Of a DNA stretch of 64,000 bases, positions 35,729 through 44,683 are shown piece after piece; position 1 is the stretch's first letter; every line of letters starts with the position of its first letter. Below the pieces are notes generated by a model. The model had not been told where the DNA came from and did not search any database. It saw only the letters and a list, made by a program, of their open reading frames with translations. The position numbers and the translations under genes were made by a program. Source of the DNA: Tardiphaga robiniae (lineage in GTDB: Bacteria; Pseudomonadota; Alphaproteobacteria; Rhizobiales; Xanthobacteraceae); assembly GCF_001618955.1 (NCBI RefSeq), contig NZ_LVYV01000005.1, positions 1-64,000 of the forward strand. The letters run 5' to 3'.

Positions 35729-36175
35729 TCAGTCGTGACGTAGACCGTCAGCGGTACGCTTCCACTGAGCGACATTGTCGGCGATCAGGCGGGTCGACTT
35801 CATCGCGGCCTGGCTAAGCTGGGCGTAGCCGGAAATCTCGCGCTGAACGCGCTGGCCTTCGGCGTGGAGCAGGTCGCGCAGGCTCTCGAGTTCGGAAACC
35901 AGCTTCTCGATCTCGCCGAGCGAGGTGCCGGCGACGCGCTGGATCAGCGAATTGACGCTGTTCACGGTAGCTTCGGTCGTCCCTTCCAGCGGCGCATCGG
36001 CGCTGCTGGTGGTGGTGGTTTCGCTTGAATTGTTCACCATGCCAGGCACCGGACGACGGAGGTAAGCGATATCGTTGCGCACGAAGTCGCGGATGCCCGC
36101 TTCGACTTCAGACACAGCGGCGAGGTTGCTGTCGTCATCTTTGGCTTCTGTCTGTTCTGAACGAATGGCACTCAT
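35729..36175 (-). CDS. Conserved hypothetical protein with coiled coil
   Basis: A 148-residue soluble acidic protein. It has a disordered Ser/Thr-rich middle (SSETTTTSSADAP) and a helical C-terminal half (SLGEIEKLVSELESLRDLLHAEGQRVQREISGYA; landmarks EKLVSELESLRDLL and QREISGYAQLSQAAMKS). The helix is phasin- or Apolipophorin-like in pattern but no family is certain. It has its own terminator downstream and a long 171-base leader region upstream. The function is unknown. Confidence 0.7.
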   Translation of the reverse strand: MSAIRSEQTEAKDDDSNLAAVSEVEAGIRDFVRNDIAYLRRPVPGMVNNSSETTTTSSADAPLEGTTEATVNSVNSLIQRVAGTSLGEIEKLVSELESLRDLLHAEGQRVQREISGYAQLSQAAMKSTRLIADNVAQWKRTADGLRHD

Positions 36176-36346
36176 CAGCTCTTCCTTGTTTGTGTGAAGT
36201 AAACTTCACAGTGAGCGAGCGCGGTCCCCCGCATGACAAATTTACGTGTACATCTGCGCAGTGGATTTTGACGAGATCGCGGCGAATATGCGGCAGGGCG
36301 CCGATCTTTGCCGGCAATCGTCTGGCAAAGTGTATTAAAACTTACT

Positions 36347-37240
36347 TTACCAACTATGCTTGAAGCCGGCCGAGAACGTCTTGTTGGTCACGCCCTGAAC
36401 GGTCTCGCTGATCGATCCGGAGACGTTGACGCCGCCAAACAGCTTCTGCTCGGCGCCGAACTTGCGCAGCCATTTGTCGTCGGTGGTTGCGAGCGATTGT
36501 CCGGCGATGAAGCTGGTGCCGGTATCGGTGATGTTGAAGCGCGCGAGCTGGTCGGTCTCATAGCTGCGCGTCGGGCGACCGTTGTAGCCAATGGCTGGAA
36601 TGCTGCCTTGCTGGATCACGTTGTAGCCGCTCTGCAGCGTCAGCGAATACTGATCGCCGGCAATGGGTACCGACTTGCTGAGCGAAGTGCCCAGTTTGGT
36701 TTGATCCGCACCCGGATCGACACGCGCTTCGATCGCCGTCTTGTCCCAGATTGAGCCCACGCCGGGAGCAGTCGCGGCCGCCCAGGCTGCACCGCCCGAT
36801 TGGGCCTGCGCCGTACCGTCTCCGAATTGATTGCGGTAGGCATCGGCTGCGCTGCGCGGCGCGTTTTGCCGGGCGACATTGATGTCGGCGCCGACGCGCG
36901 TATCCCAGAATGGCGTGACCGACTGCTTGACCGAGAGTGCGGACGCGCCGTTGCTGTCGTTGGAAGTCCAGCTGGACGACGGGCTGCCGACGATCAGCGA
37001 CGAGCGCTTCTCGCGGAGTGATGCCTTCGCCGTCGGTGAATCGTCGGCGTTCAAGAGGCTCCAGTCGGGTTCCGGGGTATTTGCAGGAGGAGTGGGGGTG
37101 GTGTCGACCGACTCTATTTCACCGGGAGGCGGCGCAACGTCGACGAGGCCGCGCCACGGATTCTGCGCGTGAGCCGGGAAGGCCAACGCGGTTCCGGCGG
37201 CCGCGATGAGCGCCCAATATGTCGGTTTGACTGAAGCCAT
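36347..37240 (-). CDS. Exported beta-strand-rich hypothetical protein
   Basis: About 297 residues: a signal peptide (MASVKPTYWALIAAAGTALAF, cleavage near AHAQN), a Pro/Asp-rich linker, then repeated strands with alternating polar and hydrophobic residues (LSVKQSVTPFWDTRVGADINVAR, YSLTLQSGYNVIQQG, NVSGSISETVQGVTN) ending in FSAGFKHSW with a terminal aromatic residue. This suggests an outer-membrane or surface beta structure. The start at 37240 opens the signal peptide. No family name can be given with certainty. Confidence 0.68.
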   Translation of the reverse strand: MASVKPTYWALIAAAGTALAFPAHAQNPWRGLVDVAPPPGEIESVDTTPTPPANTPEPDWSLLNADDSPTAKASLREKRSSLIVGSPSSSWTSNDSNGASALSVKQSVTPFWDTRVGADINVARQNAPRSAADAYRNQFGDGTAQAQSGGAAWAAATAPGVGSIWDKTAIEARVDPGADQTKLGTSLSKSVPIAGDQYSLTLQSGYNVIQQGSIPAIGYNGRPTRSYETDQLARFNITDTGTSFIAGQSLATTDDKWLRKFGAEQKLFGGVNVSGSISETVQGVTNKTFSAGFKHSW

Positions 37241-37362
37241 CGTGCCACTGCCCAGCAAGATCGCGGATCGATTGGCACATAATACCATCAGGCCCGGCGG
37301 AATTGTGGCGTCGCAACATTTCGCTGGGGATGGGCGTTGGCGATTGGCAATCGCCGTGCTGC

Positions 37363-37794
37363 TCAGGCGATCTTCGGCAGATGGATAGGCCGGCCCAATG
37401 CCTGTTCGACCAGGTCGAACGTATCCACGACCACGCGCATGCTGGTCAAACGCCCGGCCTTGAACTGCGCGAATTGCGCCAGCCGCAGGCTGATGGGACG
37501 GTTCGAATCCAGCGCGGTCAGCGAGAAGCGCATCATTGCAGAGCCAGATTCATCACCAAGGATCATCGACTCACGCTCGAAGCGATGCACCCGCACATTG
37601 TCGGCGATCTGCTTGCAGACATCGAGCACGGCGGCTTTGCCGTGACGCGCACCGAGAAACGGAAACATATCAATCGGCCCGTAGACCGCCCACTCGATAT
37701 TGTCGTCGATGATGTCAGTGAGGTGGTCGAGCTGGCGTTCGTTGATGGCGCGATGCAACGCGCGCGAGAAACGCCAGAGGCTGTGCTCTGTCAT
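37363..37794 (-). CDS. SnoaL-like/NTF2-fold protein
   Basis: A 143-residue protein of the NTF2-like superfamily: FSRALHRAINERQLDHLTDIIDDNIEWAVYG (landmarks INERQLDHL and DNIEWAVYG) and PIDMFPFLGARHGKAAVLDVCKQIADN match the SnoaL-type ketosteroid-isomerase-related fold, followed by four strands. The start at 37794 was chosen over 37860 as the extension is basic and unrelated. The substrate or partner is unknown. Confidence 0.78.
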   Translation of the reverse strand: MTEHSLWRFSRALHRAINERQLDHLTDIIDDNIEWAVYGPIDMFPFLGARHGKAAVLDVCKQIADNVRVHRFERESMILGDESGSAMMRFSLTALDSNRPISLRLAQFAQFKAGRLTSMRVVVDTFDLVEQALGRPIHLPKIA

Positions 37795-37987
37795 TGGGAT
37801 AGTCCTGAAAATGGTTGAAACACTTGCGCGCCGGGGCAACGTTGCCCGGGCGGTCTGCACAAATTGCTTGATAGCTGAAGTAATATAATTTCGCTAAAAT
37901 TCAACGGATTATTTTGCAATGCACAAATGTTCGTGGTGAGGAGCTGCTCACCAAAACGTTAAGCTGCACTGCGGCGTCGGCATAACC

Positions 37988-38263
37988 TTACCGGTATGTC
38001 TGCTCGTGGTCCTGCACGGGGAGCCGCTCCATGGCGACATCGCCGATGCGGGCAGCCATGACGCCGAACAGGAGGGCCCCGCTGACGGCGCCGAGGAGTG
38101 CGCCAATGGGCATGAAGGTGAAAAACACCAGCATGGCGCTATAGCCCTCGAAATTGCTGGTCTTGAACAATTCGACCCAGGCAACGCCGGCGCCGATCCC
38201 CACGGCCGCTCCACCGAGCAACCCCAGAACCAGACCCAGCAAGATCAGCAACGCGATTTTCAT
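37988..38263 (-). CDS. Small Gly/Ala-rich membrane protein
   Basis: A 91-residue protein with two to three hydrophobic spans: MKIALLILLGLVLGLLGGAA followed by GVAWVEL, then MLVFFTFMPIGALLGAVSGALLFG. A short polar C-terminal tail ends DHEQTYR. The glycine-zipper-like spacing (GLLGGAAVGIGAG) suggests helix packing in the inner membrane. The family is unknown. Confidence 0.65.
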   Translation of the reverse strand: MKIALLILLGLVLGLLGGAAVGIGAGVAWVELFKTSNFEGYSAMLVFFTFMPIGALLGAVSGALLFGVMAARIGDVAMERLPVQDHEQTYR

Positions 38264-38407
38264 GCAGCGCCCCCACTCAACATTTTATGCGTCAAATAAC
38301 GGCGCCAGAAGGTTCAACGGCGGGCGGGGATTTCATGTGCTGGAGCCTGGTTAAGGAACGCAGTTTGGGCGGCTGCGTTGCTCTCGACCTGCAAGGGGAG
38401 ATTCCCG

Positions 38408-38587
38408 ATGACCAAGCACATCCAGCCCGTTCCCGAAAATAACTGCAGCGACAAGGGACCCGGCAGCGCGCCGAAGGTCACGCTCGATAACACCAAGGGT
38501 CATCGCGACGACGAGAAGCACAATATTCGCGAGCAGGGAGCGCACGGCAATCTCACGCAGAACACCAGCAACCGCCGGTCGGGGTGA
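38408..38587 (+). CDS. Small hydrophilic conserved protein
   Basis: A 59-residue polar, probably disordered protein (MTKHIQPVPENN, then KVTLDNTKGHRDDEKHNIREQGAHGN). The start at 38408 follows GGGGAGATTC, a good ribosome site; an upstream ATG at 38378 is rejected. The wording DEKHNIREQGxxGNxxQNT recurs in small Bradyrhizobium proteins, to my recollection. The function is unknown. Confidence 0.65.
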   Translation: MTKHIQPVPENNCSDKGPGSAPKVTLDNTKGHRDDEKHNIREQGAHGNLTQNTSNRRSG

Positions 38588-38621
38588 TCGCAATGCAGCG
38601 GGCGGTTTCTATATAAGAGGA

Positions 38622-38936
38622 ATGGCCAGTAAACCCGTCGTCACCGCCCGCTTGCGCCGCGCGTCGCCCGTTCTCGTCTGCAAGAAATGCCTTGGTCGCA
38701 TTGATGACGGCAAGGCGCTGCGCAAATCGCTCAAGTCGGACTTGAAACGCCGCAGCGCGAAGCAGGACGTGAAAAGTCCACGCGTGGTGCTGACGAGCTG
38801 CCTTGGCATCTGCCCGAAACGGGCCGTCGTCGTGGCGAACGCGGCGACGCTACAGAACGGGCAGTATCTGTTGCTGTCAGGTGCGGACGCCAGCGCAGAG
38901 GCGGTGACGGCGCTGATGCCGGATCGGGTGCCCTAG
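38622..38936 (+). CDS. (2Fe-2S) ferredoxin-like small protein
   Basis: A 104-residue protein with four cysteines in the pattern CKKC (residues 20-23) and CLGIC (60-64), the spacing of thioredoxin-like [2Fe-2S] ferredoxins. SPRVVLTSCLGICPKRAVVV is the second half of that site. An Arg/Lys-rich helix lies between the two pairs. It is convergent with dctA and may be an electron carrier or a (metal-)sulfur sensor; no redox partner is nearby. Confidence 0.7.
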   Translation: MASKPVVTARLRRASPVLVCKKCLGRIDDGKALRKSLKSDLKRRSAKQDVKSPRVVLTSCLGICPKRAVVVANAATLQNGQYLLLSGADASAEAVTALMPDRVP

Positions 38937-38945
38937 ACAGGGCGA

Positions 38946-40268
38946 TCAGGCGGCCGATTTCTCCGGCAGCTCTCCTCCCAGCGGCCGGCGCTCCATCTCT
39001 TCGCCGAAATCGATCGGATGCAGCAGCGCTTCATGGAGCTGATGGCGATCGAGTTCGCCTTCCCAGCGGCTGATGACGATGGTGGCGACGCCGTTGCCGA
39101 TCAGATTGGTGAGCGCACGGCATTCGCTCATGAACTTGTCGATGCCGACGATGATGGCCAGTGCGGTGATCGGAATATCGGGGATGATCGACAGCGTCGC
39201 GGCCAGCGTCACGAAGCCCGCGCCGGTGACGCCCGATGCGCCTTTCGATGTCAGCATCGCCACGCCGAGCACCGCGGCCATCTGGCCGAAGGTGAGATGC
39301 GTGTTGGTGGCCTGCGCCAGAAACAGCGTGGCCAGCGTCATGTAGATATTGGTGCCGTCGAGATTGAAGCTGTAGCCGGTCGGAATGACGAGACCGACCA
39401 CCGGCTTCGATGCGCCCAGGGCTTCCATCTTGGTGATCATGCGCGGCAGCACGGTCTCGGACGACGAGGTGCCAAGCACGATCAGCAGCTCGTCCTTGAT
39501 ATAGCCGATGAAGCGCAGGATCGAGAAGCCGAAGGCGCGCGCGATGCCGCCGAGCACCAGCAGCACGAACAGCAGTGACGCCAGATAGAAGGTGAAGATC
39601 AGATAGCCGAGATTGACGAGGGCGCCGAGGCCGAACGAGCCGATGGTGAAAGCCATTGCACCAAAGGCGCCGATGGGCGCGAGCTGCACGATCATGCCGA
39701 TGATGCGGAAGAACATCTTGCCGGCGAGATCAACGCCTTCGGCAATCTTTTCGCCGGGCTTGCCCATATGCGAGATCGCGAAGCCGGACAGGATCGCCAC
39801 GAGCAGCACCTGCAGCAGATCGCCTTTGGCCAGCGAGTCGAAATAGGACGTCGGAATGATTCCCATCAGATGGGTGATGAAGCTTTCCTCCTTGGCGCGG
39901 CTGACATAGCTGGCGACGGATTTCGCGTCTAATGTAGAGGGATCGATATTGAAGCCGGCGCCGGGCTGCAGGAAGTGGCCGACCAGCAGGCCGATCAGCA
40001 GCGCCAGGGTGGAGACCGTCTCGAAATACAGCAGCGTCTTGCCGCCGATGCGGCCGACCTTGCTCATGTCGCCGATCGAGGCGATGCCGTGCACCACGGT
40101 GCAGAAGATCGCCGGCGCGATCATCATCTTGATCAGCGCGATGAAGCCGTCGCCGAGCGGCTTCAGGGCCTTGCCGGCATCTGGATAGAAGTAGCCGACG
40201 GTGACGCCGATCGCGATCGCGATCAGCACCTGGATATAGAGAATGCGATACCAGGGTTGCTTGGCCAT
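38946..40268 (-). CDS. dctA: C4-dicarboxylate:cation symporter DctA
   Basis: A 440-residue secondary transporter of the DAACS family that imports succinate, fumarate and malate. [24 protein letters not shown] is the first helix. The conserved re-entrant loops are [10 protein letters not shown] (HP1) and [17 protein letters not shown] (TM7), [21 protein letters not shown] (HP2) and the [16 protein letters not shown] helix. The ATG at 40268 gives the usual length. No dctBD pair is present here. Confidence 0.92.
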   Translation of the reverse strand: MAKQPWYRILYIQVLIAIAIGVTVGYFYPDAGKALKPLGDGFIALIKMMIAPAIFCTVVHGIASIGDMSKVGRIGGKTLLYFETVSTLALLIGLLVGHFLQPGAGFNIDPSTLDAKSVASYVSRAKEESFITHLMGIIPTSYFDSLAKGDLLQVLLVAILSGFAISHMGKPGEKIAEGVDLAGKMFFRIIGMIVQLAPIGAFGAMAFTIGSFGLGALVNLGYLIFTFYLASLLFVLLVLGGIARAFGFSILRFIGYIKDELLIVLGTSSSETVLPRMITKMEALGASKPVVGLVIPTGYSFNLDGTNIYMTLATLFLAQATNTHLTFGQMAAVLGVAMLTSKGASGVTGAGFVTLAATLSIIPDIPITALAIIVGIDKFMSECRALTNLIGNGVATIVISRWEGELDRHQLHEALLHPIDFGEEMERRPLGGELPEKSAA

Positions 40269-40466
40269 CGTGGTTTCGTCCCTTGAAAAGCGCTCATCAC
40301 CATCGACAGCCGCGCGCAAAACATAGGTGTGCTGAGCTGCGGCGTAAAGTCACGGTTTGAACAGACCTGAGGTTAAAGCGCGATGCAGCCCCGCCATGTC
40401 CACTGCGCATGCTGCACTTGCAGTGGTGCGCGCCGGGGCCATTTAAATGTCAAAGGAAGCATCGCC

Positions 40467-41489
40467 ATGCTTGATATCACCGCACATCCCTTAGACGACG
40501 ATTCCGCGACACCCGCCGTTGCCGCAGTGCCGAACGATGCTGCGCTGCTCGATGCATATTCGAACGCGGTCATCGATGTCACCGAACGCGTCGGTCCCGC
40601 GGTCGTGCGTGTCGAGACCGGAGCGAAGACGCCGAATGCCCGCGAACGCGGCGGGCTGGGCTCCGGCATCGTCATCTCGCCGGACGGCCTTGTCCTGACC
40701 AACAGCCATGTCGTCGGCAATTCGAAGCATATTCGCCTGCGCGATACCGAAGGTGTCGTCACCGATGCCCGCGTGCTCGGCGCCGATCCCGATACCGATC
40801 TCGCTTTGCTGCGGGCCGATGGCGCGCGCGAGTTGCGTTATGCGGGCCTCGGCAATTCCAAGAACCTGAAGCGCGGCCAGCTCGTGGTCGCCATCGGCAA
40901 TCCGCTCGGCTTCGAATCCACGGTCACCGCCGGTGTCGTCTCGGCACTCGGCCGCTCGATCCGCTCGGTGAGCGGGCGCAATATCGAGGACGTGATCCAG
41001 ACCGATGCCGCGCTCAATCCCGGCAATTCCGGTGGCGCGCTGGTGTCGTCGCGCGGCGAGGTGATCGGCATCAACACCGCGATCATCCAGGGCGCGCAGG
41101 GCATCTGCTTTGCGGTGGCCAGCAACACCGCGCAATTCGTGCTGTCGGAGATCATCCGGCACGGCTATGTCCGCCGCGCCTTCATCGGCGTGTCCGGCCA
41201 GACCGCGCCGATCCCGCGCCGCCATGCGGTGCTCGCCGGCATCGAGAACACCATGGGCGCGCTGCTCGACCAGATCGAGCCCGACGGTCCGGCGTTCAAG
41301 GCTGGTCTGTTGCCCGGCGATGTCGTCGTCAGTCTCGATCACGTGCCGGTGAATGGCGTCGACGATCTGATCCGCATTCTTGATCGCGACCGTATCGATC
41401 GGACGATCGAGATCGACGTGCTGCGGATGGGCCGCTTGCGCGCCATCGACATTCATCCCCTCGAGCGCAAGGTGCTGGCGCGCGCGTAA
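40467..41489 (+). CDS. Trypsin-like serine protease with PDZ domain (S1C, Deg-like), no signal peptide
   Basis: A 340-residue HtrA/Deg-type protease. The catalytic triad is intact: His81 (LTNSHVVG), Asp111 (PDTDLALL) and Ser188 (LNPGNSGGALV). A PDZ domain follows (about residues 260-330; GPAFKAGLLPGDVVVSLDHVPV). The start MLDITAHPLDDDS at 40467, preceded by AAAGGAAG, gives no signal peptide or membrane anchor, unlike periplasmic DegP/DegQ, so the enzyme appears cytoplasmic. The upstream frame to 40383 has no hydrophobic segment either. Confidence 0.88.
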   Translation: MLDITAHPLDDDSATPAVAAVPNDAALLDAYSNAVIDVTERVGPAVVRVETGAKTPNARERGGLGSGIVISPDGLVLTNSHVVGNSKHIRLRDTEGVVTDARVLGADPDTDLALLRADGARELRYAGLGNSKNLKRGQLVVAIGNPLGFESTVTAGVVSALGRSIRSVSGRNIEDVIQTDAALNPGNSGGALVSSRGEVIGINTAIIQGAQGICFAVASNTAQFVLSEIIRHGYVRRAFIGVSGQTAPIPRRHAVLAGIENTMGALLDQIEPDGPAFKAGLLPGDVVVSLDHVPVNGVDDLIRILDRDRIDRTIEIDVLRMGRLRAIDIHPLERKVLARA

Positions 41490-41492
41490 CCA

Positions 41493-42197
41493 TCAGGCCT
41501 TGTGCAGCAGCGACAGCTCGGCTTTCAGGCGCAGGCTGCGCTTGCCGGCGAGGGCGGTGGCTTCGAATGCCGCGCAGCCGTCGCTGCAGCTGCCGGAAAA
41601 GCCGATGCCCACTTCATAGCCGGCGAACAGCGAACTTCCGCCGGCTGCGGGCGTGTGTTCCTGATTGACGATCTCGCCCTTCCAGCGGCCGCCGGCTGAG
41701 CCATAGGCGCCAAGATAATAGAAGCGCGCGTCGCCGCCGAGAATGCGGCCGTCGAACAGCAGCATCACGCCGGTCAGCCCGTCCTCGACGCCGTCGAGGG
41801 TTTTCATGTGCAGCGAATACAGCCCGTTGGCGATGCCGCCATCGCCCACGGTGCCGGTGTCCGGGAAATCCTCTTCGTCGAGCCGCGTCATCACGGATTC
41901 GAAGGCTGGCCCCTTGCCCTGCGCGTCGCCGCCCGTGAACCTGTAGTTCTTGCCGTCGTGGATGCCACGCACGCGGATCGAGCCGTCGTCGTCGCCATAG
42001 AGCGTGCGAAACTGCGAGCCGACATGATGGCGCTGGCCGTGGATCACCGCATGGATGGCATCGTCGGCTTCCTCATAGGTGCCGATATGGGCGAAAGCGG
42101 TGTTGCCGCCCAGCATGCGGCCGTCCTTGCAATACATGACGCTGCGACCGACCACGTCGCCCGCCCGATAGTCACATTTGTAGAAACCGTCGAACAC
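41493..42197 (-). CDS. Tandem GrlR-like domain protein
   Basis: A 234-residue protein built from two similar halves. The first has FDGFYKCDYRAGD and MYCKDGRMLGGNTAFAHIGTY; the second has IANGLYSLHMKTLDG and MLLFDGRILGGDARFYYLGAY. The motif DGRxLGGxxxFxxxGxY appears once in each half. It is the core of GrlR (negative regulator of type III secretion in enteropathogens) and GrlR-like proteins, normally a single lipocalin-like domain. No secretion system is nearby. Four cysteines (GSCSDGC near the end; KCDYR near the start) are unusual. Confidence 0.7.
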   Translation of the reverse strand: MFDGFYKCDYRAGDVVGRSVMYCKDGRMLGGNTAFAHIGTYEEADDAIHAVIHGQRHHVGSQFRTLYGDDDGSIRVRGIHDGKNYRFTGGDAQGKGPAFESVMTRLDEEDFPDTGTVGDGGIANGLYSLHMKTLDGVEDGLTGVMLLFDGRILGGDARFYYLGAYGSAGGRWKGEIVNQEHTPAAGGSSLFAGYEVGIGFSGSCSDGCAAFEATALAGKRSLRLKAELSLLHKA

Positions 42198-42406
42198 TTC
42201 AAGCCACCCACTGCGCCAACGGGCACCAGTGTAGACGCTCGCGTACTGCGATAACAGGCATTCCCGGGCCGGGCATATCAGCCATCCCGTCCGCGTGACG
42301 AAGAGGTTGGTCGCGCCGGGCTGATCACGCTCTCGTCGAAGCCCCTGGTCGCCGATTGTCGCGCGGCGGGTTTGCGGGCATGGTCGCGCCGAAATCGGGG
42401 AGGCCT

Positions 42407-43234
42407 ATGATGCGTGTTTTACGATGGATGGTGCTGTTCATGACCGCTGCATTCCCGGCCTTCGCCCAGCCCGCGGTCCAATCCGTTCAGGCATCGCCCG
42501 AGGTGCTGCGCGATCTCGCCCCCACCGGAAAACTCCGCGCCGCGATCAATTACGGGAATAGTGTCTTGGCCCAGAAGGGCCCCGACGGCGCGCCGCGCGG
42601 CGTCTCGGCGGATCTCGCCGCCGAACTTGCGAAGCGCCTCGGCGTGGCCGTGGACTACGTGCCCTATGAAGCGGCGGGCAAGGTGTTCGAAGGCGCCAAG
42701 GCTGGCGCCTGGGATGTCGGCTTCATTGCCATCGAGCCGGTGCGCGCGCAGGAGATCATCTTCACCGCGCCCTATGTCATCATCGAGGGCACCTACATGG
42801 TCCCCGTGAATTCGCCGCTAAAGACGGTCGACGACGTCGACAAGGACGGCGTCAAAATGTCGGTCGGCCTCGGCTCGGCCTACGACCTCTATCTCACCCG
42901 CACCATCAAGCATGCCACCGTGCTGCGCGCCGATGCCGGCGGCGGCAGCGCTATGATCCGCAAGTTTCTCGACGAGAAGCTCGATGCCGCCGCCGGCGTG
43001 CGCCAGCAGCTCGATGCCTATGCCAAGGACCATCCGGAGATGCGCGTGATGTCCGGCCATTTCCAGGAGATCCAGCAGGCGATGGGCATGCCGCGCATTG
43101 CCGACAAGCCGCGCACGGCTGGCGTTGTCTATCTTGCCGCCTTCGTCGAGGAGATGAAGGCGTCGGGCTTCGTCGCCGAGGCGCTGAAGCGTAGCGGCCA
43201 GGTCGCCGACGTCGCGCCGCCGGCGGGGAAGTAA
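42407..43234 (+). CDS. Periplasmic amino-acid-type ABC transporter substrate-binding protein
   Basis: About 275 residues with a signal peptide (MMRVLRWMVLFMTAAFPAFA) and a family-3 solute-binding fold. LAPTGKLRAAINYGN, GVSADLAAELAKRLGV, FEGAKAGAWDVGFIAIEPVRAQEIIFTAPYV (landmarks WDVGFIAIEP and FTAPYV) are the ligand-binding core. No permease or ATPase gene is adjacent, so it is an orphan binding protein. Start at 42407 (a second ATG follows three bases on). A near-perfect hairpin at 43233-43260 follows the stop. Confidence 0.85.
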   Translation: MMRVLRWMVLFMTAAFPAFAQPAVQSVQASPEVLRDLAPTGKLRAAINYGNSVLAQKGPDGAPRGVSADLAAELAKRLGVAVDYVPYEAAGKVFEGAKAGAWDVGFIAIEPVRAQEIIFTAPYVIIEGTYMVPVNSPLKTVDDVDKDGVKMSVGLGSAYDLYLTRTIKHATVLRADAGGGSAMIRKFLDEKLDAAAGVRQQLDAYAKDHPEMRVMSGHFQEIQQAMGMPRIADKPRTAGVVYLAAFVEEMKASGFVAEALKRSGQVADVAPPAGK

Positions 43235-43256
43235 CGACGCGGGAGAAGCCCGCCGT

Positions 43257-43735
43257 CGTTCGCTCAGATGTACATGTCAAACAGCCACGTGACATCGTTC
43301 TCGCGGGCGAAAGCCCCGAGGTGAGCTGCGGTCTTCCCCTCGAAAATTGAGGGGAATGGAGCGCCGCAAGGCGCACCTTGATAGTCAGTCGCTGCGTCCA
43401 GTCCGGTTGCGACACCGTTCCGTCCACAGCGCGACGCCTTGCGGCGCTCCATCACGGCGATTTCTGTTCCAGGGACCGTGCTTCCGGGTACTGGGCACGA
43501 GCCTCGGCCCGCTGATCCGGCGGCTTTCGCCGCCTTTGTCCGCACCCGTCCAGCCGCAAGCGGCAGAGCCCCGTAGTGGGCCCGGACGGCTACCCCGGAC
43601 CTCCCGAGTGCGTGCTTGCGAGGCACGTCCGCGGGCGCCGTATCCTGCTCCACTCTCAAGACGCCCTCGAGAAGCGCCCTCGTGAACAGGACGGAAGGGG
43701 GTGTATGGCTTTTTAGGAATTTTGTCAACAAGGAA
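43257..43735 (-). repeat. Interspersed intergenic repeat, copy B, highly structured
   Basis: This segment has no credible gene. Read on the minus strand it opens TTTATATTCC (43732-43741 region), then CCCTTCCGTCCTGTTCACG, and ends GTGGCTGTTTGACAT, the same two ends as copy A at 1-575. Inside are strong inverted repeats: ATGGAGCGCCGCAAGGCG (43356-43373) pairs perfectly with 43435-43452, CCCCTC/GAGGGG closes a hairpin at 43336-43354, and GGCGGC/GCCGCC closes another near 43520-43534. The structure suggests a folded RNA or a mobile palindromic element. It marks the left edge of the low-GC patch. Confidence 0.6.
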
Positions 43736-43815
43736 TATAAATCGCGCTTATAGGGAGCGCCGCAAGACAGACAAAGGGCTTTCCAAATTCTATATAGCGT
43801 CTGATAATTACGTCG

Positions 43816-44421
43816 CTATGCGACGGGCGGTTGTTCAGGCGACGGGCGGAAAAGCATAGAAATGTCGCGGTTGAGTGTCGCTATATCAGTCGCGATCTTG
43901 CGAATGCCATTGAATGTCAACGCCCAGTGAATGCTAGTGCGCCCACCTTCTGACTTCGTTTTCTTGGGCTTGTCGCCGGGCTGACGTAAAAGCGCCGCAT
44001 CTGCTTCCGGGTAGAGGTTGTCAGGATTGTTCCAAGAGTCTTCTGGCATTCCGCCGCCCCAAAGGCGGTGCATTACTTCATGTCGCTGTGAAGCGGTATT
44101 CCTAATGCTGCGGACAAAGGTTGCCGCATTTGATCGCAATGGTTCTGGCGATTTGAGTTCAATCTGGCGCTGAAAGAAATCCAGCGTATCTCTCAGGTTT
44201 CTTACCTTCTTATATTGAGACAGCAATTCGTCATCACCTTCGATAAAATTCCTTATTTCCATGTCGATGAGAGTTTCCAGCATCCCCCATTGAACTGCCA
44301 CCATCCCAATGGCCCATAATTGGCGATCCGGGACGGCGGGGTTAAAGTGGAATCGATTTCTCGACGGAAACCAAAGAGGGTCGTTTTGCAAAATGGGTGG
44401 TTCTAAAGAAGATTTAGACAT
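43816..44421 (-). CDS. Hypothetical helical protein, possibly HEPN-like
   Basis: A 201-residue protein, clearly lower in G+C than its surroundings. The start at 44421 (MSKSSLEPPIL) is preferred; the longer frame to 44547 overlaps the gene remnant on the other strand. The protein is mainly alpha-helical: LWAIGMVAVQWGMLETLIDMEI, then LRDTLDFFQRQIEL and SIRNTASQRHEVMHRLWGGG. The last segment, with an Arg/His pair followed by HxLWGG, resembles the RNxxxH end of HEPN-type helical proteins found in defence and toxin loci, but the match is weak. The function is unknown. Confidence 0.62.
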   Translation of the reverse strand: MSKSSLEPPILQNDPLWFPSRNRFHFNPAVPDRQLWAIGMVAVQWGMLETLIDMEIRNFIEGDDELLSQYKKVRNLRDTLDFFQRQIELKSPEPLRSNAATFVRSIRNTASQRHEVMHRLWGGGMPEDSWNNPDNLYPEADAALLRQPGDKPKKTKSEGGRTSIHWALTFNGIRKIATDIATLNRDISMLFRPSPEQPPVA

Positions 44422-44526
44422 GACCAAGCACCTGATGGATTCGCTCGTGCGCATGAAGCCAAGCCGCACGAGGATCTGAAGGTCGAAAAGAAACCCTCGA
44501 CTAAGAAAAAGTCGGCCAAAAGTGAT
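44420..44526 (+). pseudogene. Frameshifted remnant of a small conserved gene
   Basis: The plus strand reads MTKHLMDSLVRMKP in one frame and then, one base out of step, KPHEDLKVEKKPSTKKKSAKSD followed by a stop at 44524-44526. Adding one base between the two halves at about 44458 gives a single continuous peptide of about 35 residues. It has the form of a short Lys/Pro-tailed hypothetical protein as seen in Bradyrhizobium. It has no promoter region of its own, because the minus-strand gene starts in the same place. I call it a decayed fragment. Confidence 0.35.
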
Positions 44527-44683
44527 TAAATGCAGCCTCGATTCCATCGACGAGGTGATGTTCCTGCCTGACTTGAGTGAGGTTTGTTGTCGTTATGGCT
44601 TTGATATCGGGAACGGATCGCTGCTTTTCCTGATGGAAAGCGACGATCCCCTCTTCGACTATTCGATCAGCAAGGACGGCAAC

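Noticed and set aside
41493-42197. Type III secretion locus suggested by GrlR similarity
   Set aside because: No secretion, chaperone or effector genes in the window; the domain is used elsewhere too.
43264-43731. 155-codon minus-strand frame in repeat copy B
   Set aside because: The frame follows the repeat itself; such frames recur as false genes and have no domain.
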